Source: an uncultured bacterium (GTDB lineage Bacteria; Pseudomonadota; Alphaproteobacteria; Sphingomonadales; Sphingomonadaceae). Taken from it: DNA of 64,000 bases. Location of the stretch: positions 95,270 through 159,269 of the forward strand of contig CAISGR010000103.1 in NCBI GenBank assembly GCA_903884945.1, in the 5' to 3' direction. A program made the position numbers and the translations under genes. The notes under the pieces are model-generated. The model ran no database searches. It had not been told where the DNA came from and was given only the letters and a program-made list of their open reading frames with translations. Numbering within the stretch: position 1 is the stretch's first letter; each line of letters starts with the position of its first letter. Positions 42,407-50,921 of the stretch are shown here, in pieces.

Positions 42407-43927
42407 CTATTCGCCGCGCACCCGCGGGAAGCGGGCCGAGGCTTCCAGCTCTTCCAGGTCCATATGGCCGCGGACATATTCCTGCGCGGCGTCGCGGCGC
42501 GGCTGATAATCCCAGGACGTCCGCTTGCCCTCGGCCATCGCGGCGGCGACCAGCCGGCGGCGGGCCTGGCTCGCCAGCACCTCGGTTTCGATCCGCGCCA
42601 GGTCCCAGCGCGCGGCGACCTCGCGCCGGAAATCCGCGAGCGTGTCTGCATGGCCGGGGGACAGCGCGAGATTGACGAGCTCGTCGGGGTCGGCCGACAG
42701 GTCGAACAGCTGGTCCGGATCGGCCGGCGAGTGGATGAACTTGAACGGCCCGCGCCGGATCATCACGATCGGCGCGATCGCCCCCTCGCCGAGATATTCG
42801 CCGAGCACCAGGTCGGGGCCCTGCACCCCGGCCAGGTGCGGCATCAGGCTGGTGCCGTCGCGCGGGGTGGCGGTGTCGTCGTCGCCGCCGGCAAGATCGA
42901 TCAGCGTCGGCAGCAGGTCGACCAGCGAGACGCTTTCCGCGACGCGGCGCGGCGCGAAGCGGCCCGGCGCGGCGACGATCATCGGAATGCGCGCGCCGCC
43001 CTCGAAGAAGTTCATCTTGTACCACAGGCCGCGCTCGCCGAGCATCTCGCCATGGTCGCCGATCAGCAGGATGATCGTGTCCTCGGCGAGGCCGGTGTCG
43101 GCCAGCGTCTCCAGCACGCTCCCGATCTGCTCGTCGACGAAGCTGATCGCACCATAATAGGCGTGGCGCGCCGCGCGGACCTGATCGTCGGTGACGGCAT
43201 CGAGATCGAGACCGCAGACATGGCGCAGCCGCAGCGAATGCGGGTCCTGCTGCGCGATCGGGATCGTGATGCGCGGCAGCGCGATCTCGGCATCGTCGTA
43301 CAGGTCCCAGTAGCGGCGGGGAATCGCGAACGGATCGTGCGGGTGGGTGAGCGACATCACCATGAAGAAGGGCCGGTCGTCGCTGCCGCGCGCGATCTCG
43401 AACAGCTTGCGCCGCGTCGTGAAGGTAACCTCCTCGTCATAGTCGAGCTGGTTGGTGCGCACGCACGGGCCGGCGGTCAGCACCGAATCCATCGAGTGAT
43501 ACCAGCTCGGCCGGTCCTCGAACCGGGTCCAGTCGGGCGTCCAGGCGAAGTCGGCCGGGTAGATGTCGGTCGTCAGCCGTTCCTCGAAGCCGTGGAGCTG
43601 GTCGGGGCCGACAAAATGCATCTTGCCGGCAAGGATCGTCCGATAGCCGCGATGGCGAAGGTGATGCGCGATGGTCGGGCGGTCGGCGGGAAATTCGCAG
43701 GCATTGTCATAGCCGCCGATCCGCGACGGCAGCAACCCGGAGAGGAAGGAGAAGCGCGAGGGCGCGCAGAGCGGGCTGTTGCAATAGGCGGAGTCGAACA
43801 CCACGCCGGTCGCGGCCAGCCGGTCGATCGTCGGCGTCCTGACGACCCGGTTGCCATAGGCGGCGAGGGCGCTCGGCGCCATCTGGTCCGCCATCAGGAT
43901 CAGGATATTGGGTTTGGCGGCGGCCAT
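42407..43927 (-). CDS. betC: Choline-sulfatase
   Basis: 506 aa. Hydrolyses choline-O-sulfate to choline and sulfate in the cytoplasm. The sulfatase motif CAPSR holds the Cys converted to formylglycine. N-terminal metal ligand region (ILILMADQ), GKMHFVGPDQLHGFEERLTT and the C-terminal GEYLGEGAIAPIVMIR are typical of BetC. The ATG at 43927 gives the usual length. The gene is intact; the prophage end lies just beyond its stop. Divergent from the permease, with a LysR-type palindrome between. Confidence 0.93.
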   Translation of the reverse strand: MAAAKPNILILMADQMAPSALAAYGNRVVRTPTIDRLAATGVVFDSAYCNSPLCAPSRFSFLSGLLPSRIGGYDNACEFPADRPTIAHHLRHRGYRTILAGKMHFVGPDQLHGFEERLTTDIYPADFAWTPDWTRFEDRPSWYHSMDSVLTAGPCVRTNQLDYDEEVTFTTRRKLFEIARGSDDRPFFMVMSLTHPHDPFAIPRRYWDLYDDAEIALPRITIPIAQQDPHSLRLRHVCGLDLDAVTDDQVRAARHAYYGAISFVDEQIGSVLETLADTGLAEDTIILLIGDHGEMLGERGLWYKMNFFEGGARIPMIVAAPGRFAPRRVAESVSLVDLLPTLIDLAGGDDDTATPRDGTSLMPHLAGVQGPDLVLGEYLGEGAIAPIVMIRRGPFKFIHSPADPDQLFDLSADPDELVNLALSPGHADTLADFRREVAARWDLARIETEVLASQARRRLVAAAMAEGKRTSWDYQPRRDAAQEYVRGHMDLEELEASARFPRVRGE

Positions 43928-43998
43928 GCGACGATCCCGGTTCCAGCCTAAAGATCCTTGCTTGGCGCCTGCCCGCCGCGCTGTGAAGTCGCGTTTCG

Positions 43999-44013
43999 TT
44001 ATGCCTCGCATAA
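43999..44013. promoter_or_regulatory. Palindrome of LysR-binding type between betC and permease
   Basis: TTATGC-CTC-GCATAA, a perfect 15-mer with T-N11-A form, in the divergent intergenic region. Choline-sulfatase genes are commonly LysR-controlled; the regulator gene is not in this window. Confidence 0.5.
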
Positions 44014-44143
44014 GAAGCGCTATTATTTCGCTGCGCTGCACAACGGCTCTTCCCACGGCCCCGCGCCCCGGTGATACTCGCCGCAGGGGGCATCCGGGCT
44101 TTCGCCGTGCGGCGCGGCGGACGCGGGATGCCGGGGGACAGTG

Positions 44144-45511
44144 ATGCAGGACCATCAGGACGCCACGCTCGCCAAGAATCTCAATGCCTTCCATCTGTGG
44201 GGCATCGCCGTCGGGCTTGTGATCTCGGGTGAATATTTCGGCTGGAGCTATGGCTGGGCAACCGCCGGCACGCTCGGCTTCCTGGTGACGACGGTCGTCG
44301 TCGCGGCGATGTACGTCGCCTTCATCTTCAGTTTCACGGAGCTGACCACCGCCATTCCCCAGGCAGGCGGGCCGTTCGCCTATAGCCACCGCGCCTTCGG
44401 CCCGGTGGGCGGCGCGATCGCCGGCTTCGCCACGCTGATCGAATTCGTCTTCGCCCCGCCCGCGATCGCGCTGGCGATCGGCGCCTATCTCAACGTGCAG
44501 TTTCCCGGGCTCGATCCGAAGCACGCCGCGCTCGGCGCCTATGTCGTCTTCGTGCTGCTCAACATCGCGGGCGTGCGCATCGCCGCGACCTTCGAACTGT
44601 TCGTCACCCTGCTCGCGGTGGGCGAGTTGCTGGTGTTCATGGGGGTGGTGTCGCCGGCCTTCAGCTGGACGAATTTCGCCGCGAACGGCTGGAGCGGGGC
44701 GGCGCATTTCTCGATCGCGTCGATCGGCGGCATCTTCGCCGCGATCCCGTTCGCGATCTGGTTCTTCCTCGCGATCGAAGGCGTGGCGATGGCCGCCGAG
44801 GAAGCGCGCGAGCCGCGCCGGACCATCCCGATCGCCTATATCGCCGGCATCCTGACGCTGACCGCGCTGGCCTTCGGCGTGATGATCTTCGCCGGCGGGT
44901 CGGGCAACTGGAAGGCGCTGTCCAACCTCAACGATCCGCTGCCCCAGGCAATGAAGTCGGTGGTCGGCACCTCGAGCGGCTGGTTGCACATGCTGGTCTG
45001 GCTCGGGCTGTTCGGCCTGATCGCCTCGTTCCACGGCATCATCATGGGCTATGCGCGCCAGATCTTCGCCCTGTCCCGCGCCGGCTACCTCCCCGCGATC
45101 TTCGCGCGGGTCCATCCGCGCTTCCGCACGCCGCACGTCGCGACGGTCGCCGGCGGGGTCGTCGGGGTCGCCGCGATCTACAGCGACAGCCTGGTCGGCA
45201 TCGCCGGCCAGTCGCTCACCGCCAGCATCGTCACCATGTCGGTGTTCGGCGCGCTGGTGATGTACATGATGAGCATGGCGAGCCTGTTCCGCCTGCGCAG
45301 CGCCGAGCCGGGGCTCGACCGGCCCTATCGCGCGCCGCTCTATCCGTTCGCCCCCGGCTTCGCGCTGGCGATGGCGGTCGTCGCGCTGGCGGCGATGATC
45401 TACTACAATGGGGCGATCTTCCTGGTGTTCCTGGCGCTGATGCTGGTGGCCGTGGTCACGGCGCTGCTGCTCAACCGCCCGGGCCGCCGGCCGCTGCCGT
45501 CGTCCGGCTGA
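44144..45511 (+). CDS. APC-family amino acid/ethanolamine-type permease
   Basis: 455 aa. About twelve transmembrane helices. The APC signature is in helix 1 (LWGIAVGLVISGEYFGWSYG), with SFTELTTAIPQAGGPFAYSH next, most like ethanolamine permeases. AEEAREPRRTIP is also typical. ATG 44144 has a GGGGGA upstream; an in-frame GTG at 44141 is possible. Near betC, uptake of a choline-related amine is plausible but unproven. Confidence 0.85.
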   Translation: MQDHQDATLAKNLNAFHLWGIAVGLVISGEYFGWSYGWATAGTLGFLVTTVVVAAMYVAFIFSFTELTTAIPQAGGPFAYSHRAFGPVGGAIAGFATLIEFVFAPPAIALAIGAYLNVQFPGLDPKHAALGAYVVFVLLNIAGVRIAATFELFVTLLAVGELLVFMGVVSPAFSWTNFAANGWSGAAHFSIASIGGIFAAIPFAIWFFLAIEGVAMAAEEAREPRRTIPIAYIAGILTLTALAFGVMIFAGGSGNWKALSNLNDPLPQAMKSVVGTSSGWLHMLVWLGLFGLIASFHGIIMGYARQIFALSRAGYLPAIFARVHPRFRTPHVATVAGGVVGVAAIYSDSLVGIAGQSLTASIVTMSVFGALVMYMMSMASLFRLRSAEPGLDRPYRAPLYPFAPGFALAMAVVALAAMIYYNGAIFLVFLALMLVAVVTALLLNRPGRRPLPSSG

Positions 45512-45591
45512 TGGCGGGAAAACCGGCCCGACTGGCCTGCTGCGGGCTGCCTCCGATAAGAATCTCTTGTCTGGACCATCGTCACGGGACC

Positions 45592-45607
45592 GTTACCCAA
45601 GTGTAAC
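45592..45607. promoter_or_regulatory. Possible operator upstream of the first TonB receptor
   Basis: GTTAC-CCAAGT-GTAAC inverted repeat about 80 bp upstream of the start codon. Function inferred only from position. Confidence 0.3.
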
Positions 45608-45685
45608 AGAGCGTCGGCCGGCGACGGAACAGACGCCCATCGAGGATTGACCGGGATAATCCGGCGACAAACAAGGGGGCTGGCA

Positions 45686-48025
45686 ATGGCGACGGAATCG
45701 ATTGGTTTGCGTGGATCTTGGCTGGCGGGCGTGTCGCTGGCGGGAATATTGCTGGCGCTGCCGGGCACGGCTGCGGCGCAATCGGCGACACCGGCGCCGG
45801 CGGTCTCGGACAACCCCGCCGACATCGTCGTCACGGCGCAACGCCGCGAACAGCGGCTGCAGGATGTCGGCATCGCCATCACCGCGCTGTCCGGCGACGC
45901 GCTCGATCGCCTCAACATCAACAATGCCACTGATCTGACGCGCGCCGTCCCGACGCTCAAGATGAATGCCTATTCCTCGGCGCAGGTGGTGTTCAACATC
46001 CGCGGCGTGTCGCAGAACGACTATGGCGACCAGCAGGAGCCGCCGGTCGCGGTCTATCAGGACGACAGCTATTCGAGCTCGATCAACCTGGCGAGCTTCC
46101 CGACCTTCGATCTCGCCCGCGTCGAGGTGCTGCGCGGGCCGCAGGGCACGCTGTTCGGCCGCAACGCCACCGGTGGCGCGGTGCAGTTCATCTCCAACCA
46201 GCCGACCAAGGAGTTCGGCGGCTATGCCACGGTCACGGTCGGCAGCTATGGCCAGCTGATCACCGAAGGCGCGGTCTCGGGGCCGATCACCGACAATCTC
46301 CAGGTCCGCATCGCCGGCATCCGCGATCGCGACGAGGGGTACATCAGGAACATCAACCCCGGCATGCCGGCGCGCGGCGCGAACAACCACTGGGCGCTGC
46401 GCGGCACCCTCGCGTGGCAGCCGACGGCCGACATCTCGACCCGGCTGACGCTCCGCTATCTGCGCGCGCCGCGCGAGCGCCAGGCCGGCCTCTATTCCCT
46501 CGTCGCGAGCTGCCCCAACGCGCAGTTCCAGGGCGAGGTGCTCGGCGCGAACGAGAGCTGCGCCTATTGGGGATCAGGCCCGGGCGAGACCGGCGCCGGC
46601 TATCGCAACGACGCGATCAACCCGACGCGCGGCGGCGATCCCTACAAGACGGCCGCGACCGATCCGAGCTATGTCGACCGCAAGGTGTTCGGCGCGACCT
46701 TCCGGGTCGAGGCGAGCCTCGCCGCCGGGCTCGATCTGATCTCGATCACCGATTACCAGCACGGCAACAAATTCTATGTCGAGGATGGCGATTCGTCGCC
46801 GGCCAGCGGCGTGTATTTCTATCAGGGATCGAAGATCGACCAGGGCTCGCAGGAAGTGCGGCTGCAGGCGCATCTCGGCGCCAACCAGCTCACCGTCGGC
46901 GCCTATGGCCTGATCGTCAACGGCCATTACACCGGCAAATATGCCGATCTCTTCTATGGCTATGATCCGCTGGTCGCCTTTTCGCAGCGCACTGAATCCT
47001 TCGCCTTCTTCGCGCAGGACGAATGGGCGGTCACCGACCGGATCAAGCTGATCGGTGGCCTGCGCTACTGGCATGATTCCCGGCGCGGCAGCTATTTCGG
47101 CTCGGAGCCGAGCACCGGGGTGTCGATCACCTTCAACCCGCATGAAGTGTCCTACGCGTCGTTCGGCGTCACCCAGCCCTCGACCGGCGTCCTCACCACC
47201 CCGGCCGATGCGACGCCGAAGTTCAGCGGGCTCACCGCACGGGCCGAGATCGACTACAAGCCGATCGACCAGCTGCTGCTCTATGCCAGCTACAATCGCG
47301 GGTCGAAGAGCGGCGGCTTCACCTTCTCGACCGGTACGCCCTTCCCGGGGGCCGAGGTCGCGACGCTCAACGGCATTCCCTATCGTCCGGAAAAGCTCGA
47401 CGCCTATGAGATCGGGGCGAAGGCGACGCTGGCGCCCGGCACCACGCTCAATGTCGCCGCCTTCTATTACGACTATCACGACTATCAGGCCTTCGCCCAA
47501 TATGGCGCCGTGCAGACGGTGGTGAACCTGCCGGCCACCTCGGAGGGCATCGAGGTGGAGTTCGCCACGCGCCCGCTCCGCGGCCTGACCCTGCAGGCGA
47601 GCGGTTCGGTGCTGCATACCGAGGTGCGCAACGTCGCGCTGCCGGATCTCGTCACGATCCAGAACCACAATCTGCCCCAGGCGCCGGGCTTCTCCGGGGA
47701 CGCGCTCGCGCGCTACGAATTCGCCTTTCTCGGCGGCATGGCTTCGGTGCAGGGCGATTTCCAGCATTCCGACAAATTCTGCTTCACCGTGCTGTGCGCC
47801 CCGGTGGAACGCGAGGGCGCATATAACGTCGCCAATGCGCGGATCGGCTATGTGTCGCCGGGCAATGTCTGGGAGGCGGCGTTCTTCGTGAACAACATCT
47901 TCGCCGAGCGCTACCGCGTCTATGGCTATGACAATACCCTGTTCGACGGCACGGTCGCCGGGGTCTACGCCAAGCCGCGCACCTGGGGGCTCAGCGGGAC
48001 GCTCCATTTCGGCGCGTCGCGCTGA
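45686..48025 (+). CDS. TonB-dependent outer-membrane receptor
   Basis: 779 aa. Signal peptide (about 1-32, ending TAAAQ), TonB-box-like DIVVTAQRRE, plug domain (LRGPQGTLFGRNATGGAVQF) and a 22-strand barrel. AAGGGGG precedes ATG 45686. Energised uptake of a siderophore or, in sphingomonads, often carbohydrates or aromatics. Substrate not identifiable. Confidence 0.92.
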   Translation: MATESIGLRGSWLAGVSLAGILLALPGTAAAQSATPAPAVSDNPADIVVTAQRREQRLQDVGIAITALSGDALDRLNINNATDLTRAVPTLKMNAYSSAQVVFNIRGVSQNDYGDQQEPPVAVYQDDSYSSSINLASFPTFDLARVEVLRGPQGTLFGRNATGGAVQFISNQPTKEFGGYATVTVGSYGQLITEGAVSGPITDNLQVRIAGIRDRDEGYIRNINPGMPARGANNHWALRGTLAWQPTADISTRLTLRYLRAPRERQAGLYSLVASCPNAQFQGEVLGANESCAYWGSGPGETGAGYRNDAINPTRGGDPYKTAATDPSYVDRKVFGATFRVEASLAAGLDLISITDYQHGNKFYVEDGDSSPASGVYFYQGSKIDQGSQEVRLQAHLGANQLTVGAYGLIVNGHYTGKYADLFYGYDPLVAFSQRTESFAFFAQDEWAVTDRIKLIGGLRYWHDSRRGSYFGSEPSTGVSITFNPHEVSYASFGVTQPSTGVLTTPADATPKFSGLTARAEIDYKPIDQLLLYASYNRGSKSGGFTFSTGTPFPGAEVATLNGIPYRPEKLDAYEIGAKATLAPGTTLNVAAFYYDYHDYQAFAQYGAVQTVVNLPATSEGIEVEFATRPLRGLTLQASGSVLHTEVRNVALPDLVTIQNHNLPQAPGFSGDALARYEFAFLGGMASVQGDFQHSDKFCFTVLCAPVEREGAYNVANARIGYVSPGNVWEAAFFVNNIFAERYRVYGYDNTLFDGTVAGVYAKPRTWGLSGTLHFGASR

Positions 48026-48283
48026 CGTCCCGGCCAGGGGCGCACGAGCGCCCGCGCTGGCCGGCGCCTATTGATGCCTGAAACCTGCGGTGCCGGCTGT
48101 AGCCGGCACCGCGGCGCGCGCGCATCGCTTTTCCTCCCACCATGATCGAAAGGTCGCGACACGATCCATCCCGGATGCAAGAGGATTTGCCGTTGAATGC
48201 AAGTTTCGCGGCCGTCCCCGGCGTAGCGTCCCTGCAACATTGCAACCGCTGACATCGCTTGGCGGGCACAAGGGGAGGGTATC
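48026..48283. other. Intergenic region between two TonB receptor genes
   Basis: 258 bp without a gene. It presumably carries the second receptor's promoter; no clear terminator or operator is seen. Confidence 0.4.
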
Positions 48284-50833
48284 TTGACCGGCAAACTCGG
48301 CTTCGTTTCTGCTTCATTGATCGCGATCGCTGCGGCAACCTCGGCCCAGGCGCAGACGGCGCCGGACCAGGCCAGGCCGGGCGCGGCGGCGGCTGCGGCC
48401 GCCCCCGAAAGCGGCATCGCCGACATCGTCGTGACCGCCACGCGCCAGCCGACCAACCAGCAGGCCACCCCGATCGCGATCACCGCCGTCACGGCGCAGC
48501 AACTGCAGGACCGCGGGCTGAAGAGCGCCGCCGATCTCTCCGCCGTCGTGCCGAACGCGACCTTCCGCCGCGCACAGGGTGCCTTCGGGCCCGGCGTGAC
48601 TGCCTTCATCCGCGGCATCGGGCAGGCCGATACGAGCCTCGGCTCCGAGCCGGCGGTCGCCTATTATGTCGACGACGTCTATTATCCGCTGCTGCTCGGC
48701 TCCAATTTCGATCTGCTCGACCTCGACCATATCGAGGTGCTGCGCGGGCCGCAGGGTACGCTGTTCGGCCGCAACGCGCTGGCCGGTGCCGTCAACATCG
48801 TCAGCAAGCAGCCCAGCCTGACTGATGCCTCGGGCTATGCCCAGCTCACGGTGGGTGCCTATAACCGGGTCGATTTCCGGGCCGGCTTCAACGTGCCGCT
48901 GAACAGCATGACGGCGCTGCAGGTGGGCGCAGTTTCCAAGAAGCGCACCGGCTATCAGCGCGTGCTCGATTTCCGCTGCGAAATGGTGCGCCAGGGCACG
49001 CCGGCGCTCGCCGGCACGCTGCCCTTCTCGAGCGCGCTCGATACGCCCGCGAGCAACTTCGCGCCGAGCGACTGCACGATCGGCCACCAGGGCGGCGAGG
49101 ATGTGCGCGCGGTGAAGGGCACGTTGCTGTTCAAGCCGGCGGACTCGGTGAAGCTGACGGTCAGCGCCGACTATACCGTCGATAATTCCGAAAACCCGGC
49201 TGACCAGCTGCTCGGCGTCACCGGCCCGGGCAACGCCAATTTCCAGGGCGAGGCAGCGCATTTCGGCGTGGTCTATGACAGCCGGTTCGTCACCGGCAAT
49301 CCGTACACGACCTATGCCACCTATGCGGATCCGGTCGGCTCGGGCGTGGTGATCCCCGGCAGCTCCTTCTATAACGGCTTCGGCCCGCAGCGCGGTGGCG
49401 CCTCGTTCAGCCCGGTCACGCATCTGGAGAATTGGGGCGTTTCCGGCCGGCTGGTCGTCGGCCTGACCGACTCGATCGATCTCACCACCATCGTCGGCTA
49501 CCGCAACCTGACTGAAGCGCATGCCTTTGATATCGATGCATCGCCGCTGGTGCTCGAACATACCCAGGTCAATATCGGCGAGCATTACACCAACGTCGAA
49601 TCGCGCCTGTCCGGCAAGTCGAGCTTCATGGACTGGGTCGTGGGCGGCTTCTTCTTCGAAGGCCGGGGCTTCACCCATGCGATCGTCTATTCCCCGCAAA
49701 GCGGCTTCTACAAGATCCAGAACATCCTCTATCATCCGGTGAGCAAGGCGGCCTTCGCCAACGTCACGATCAAGCCGCTGGCCGGGTTGGATATCACGCT
49801 GGGCGGGCGCTACTCGAAGGATTCGAAGGCGGTGGATTTCAGCACCGTGCTCGACACCAATGCCGGGACGAGCTCGCATGTCGGCGACACGATCTTCAAG
49901 GTGCAGCCCAGCGCCAGCCGCTTCGACTGGAAGGCGGGCGCCGATTACCACATCACGGACCGGGTGATGGTCTATGCGTCGGCAGCGACCGGCGCGCGCC
50001 TGCCGGGCTACAACACCCGGCCGCAACAGCCGTCGCAGGTCGTGTCCTATGACGGGGACGAGACGCTTGCCTTCGAGCTGGGCGTGAAGGCCGATCTGTT
50101 CGACCGCAAGCTGCGCTTCAACGGAACCGCCTTCTACACCGACTACAAGACGCGCATCACGTCCGTGACCGGGGCGGAGGCGAACATCCTGAGCGGCGGG
50201 CCGATCGCGGGCACCCAGACGGTGATCCCGCTGGCGGCGGCGGGTCCGGGCGGCACCAGCTGCCGCACCTATAATGCAGCCACCGACGGGCCGGTGAACC
50301 TGGCCAATGGCGTGGGCGTCGCCTGCCTCCCGCGGACCTATTTCGTCAACACGCCGGGCAAGGTGAAGGGCTTCGAGGTCGAGGTCGAGGCCAATCCGCT
50401 GTCCGGGCTGCTGATCAACGCATCGGTCGGCTATTCGAAATTCTCGTCGCCCGATCTGGAGGTGGCGACCCGCGCCAACGACCGCCTGGCCGGCCTGCCG
50501 GAGATCAACGCCAGCGCCGGGATCCAGTATACCGCCCGGGCGTCGGCGCTGGCCGGCTTGATCACGCCGCGGCTCGACTGGTCCTATACCGGTTCGATCG
50601 ATCCGAGCGCCGCGCGCAACACGTTCAACCAGAAACCCTATTCGGTGTTCAACGGGCGCATCACCTATCGCAACGACGATCATGATTTCACGCTGGCGGT
50701 TGGCGCGACCAACCTGTTCAACAAGCTCTATTATCAGAACTTCTTCATCTACCAGGATATCGGCTTTCCGAACAACAACGCCCAGCCGGCTGCACCGCGC
50801 CAGTGGTTCGTCGAGATCGGGAAGAAGTTCTGA
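48284..50833 (+). CDS. TonB-dependent outer-membrane receptor
   Basis: 849 aa from a TTG start backed by AAGGGGAGG. Signal peptide (ends TSAQAQ), DIVVTATRQP box, plug (LRGPQGTLFGRNALAGAVNI) and barrel ending in EIGKKF with a terminal Phe, as expected for barrel insertion. Not a close copy of the preceding receptor. Probably works with the following secreted protein. Confidence 0.92.
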   Translation: MTGKLGFVSASLIAIAAATSAQAQTAPDQARPGAAAAAAAPESGIADIVVTATRQPTNQQATPIAITAVTAQQLQDRGLKSAADLSAVVPNATFRRAQGAFGPGVTAFIRGIGQADTSLGSEPAVAYYVDDVYYPLLLGSNFDLLDLDHIEVLRGPQGTLFGRNALAGAVNIVSKQPSLTDASGYAQLTVGAYNRVDFRAGFNVPLNSMTALQVGAVSKKRTGYQRVLDFRCEMVRQGTPALAGTLPFSSALDTPASNFAPSDCTIGHQGGEDVRAVKGTLLFKPADSVKLTVSADYTVDNSENPADQLLGVTGPGNANFQGEAAHFGVVYDSRFVTGNPYTTYATYADPVGSGVVIPGSSFYNGFGPQRGGASFSPVTHLENWGVSGRLVVGLTDSIDLTTIVGYRNLTEAHAFDIDASPLVLEHTQVNIGEHYTNVESRLSGKSSFMDWVVGGFFFEGRGFTHAIVYSPQSGFYKIQNILYHPVSKAAFANVTIKPLAGLDITLGGRYSKDSKAVDFSTVLDTNAGTSSHVGDTIFKVQPSASRFDWKAGADYHITDRVMVYASAATGARLPGYNTRPQQPSQVVSYDGDETLAFELGVKADLFDRKLRFNGTAFYTDYKTRITSVTGAEANILSGGPIAGTQTVIPLAAAGPGGTSCRTYNAATDGPVNLANGVGVACLPRTYFVNTPGKVKGFEVEVEANPLSGLLINASVGYSKFSSPDLEVATRANDRLAGLPEINASAGIQYTARASALAGLITPRLDWSYTGSIDPSAARNTFNQKPYSVFNGRITYRNDDHDFTLAVGATNLFNKLYYQNFFIYQDIGFPNNNAQPAAPRQWFVEIGKKF

Positions 50834-50921
50834 TCGGCACGGCGGCTGTCGCGCAGGGGCGGCTTTGAACGGTCGTGCGGTGCTGCAATAGGACCGCGAC
50901 AACAAGGGTTGGGATGAGGCT

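Noticed and set aside
42192..42506. Open frame crossing the prophage right end
   Set aside because: It spans the terminal site array into antisense betC, so it is not a gene.
42389..43951. 520-codon rightward frame over betC
   Set aside because: betC on the other strand has the sulfatase motif and full length.
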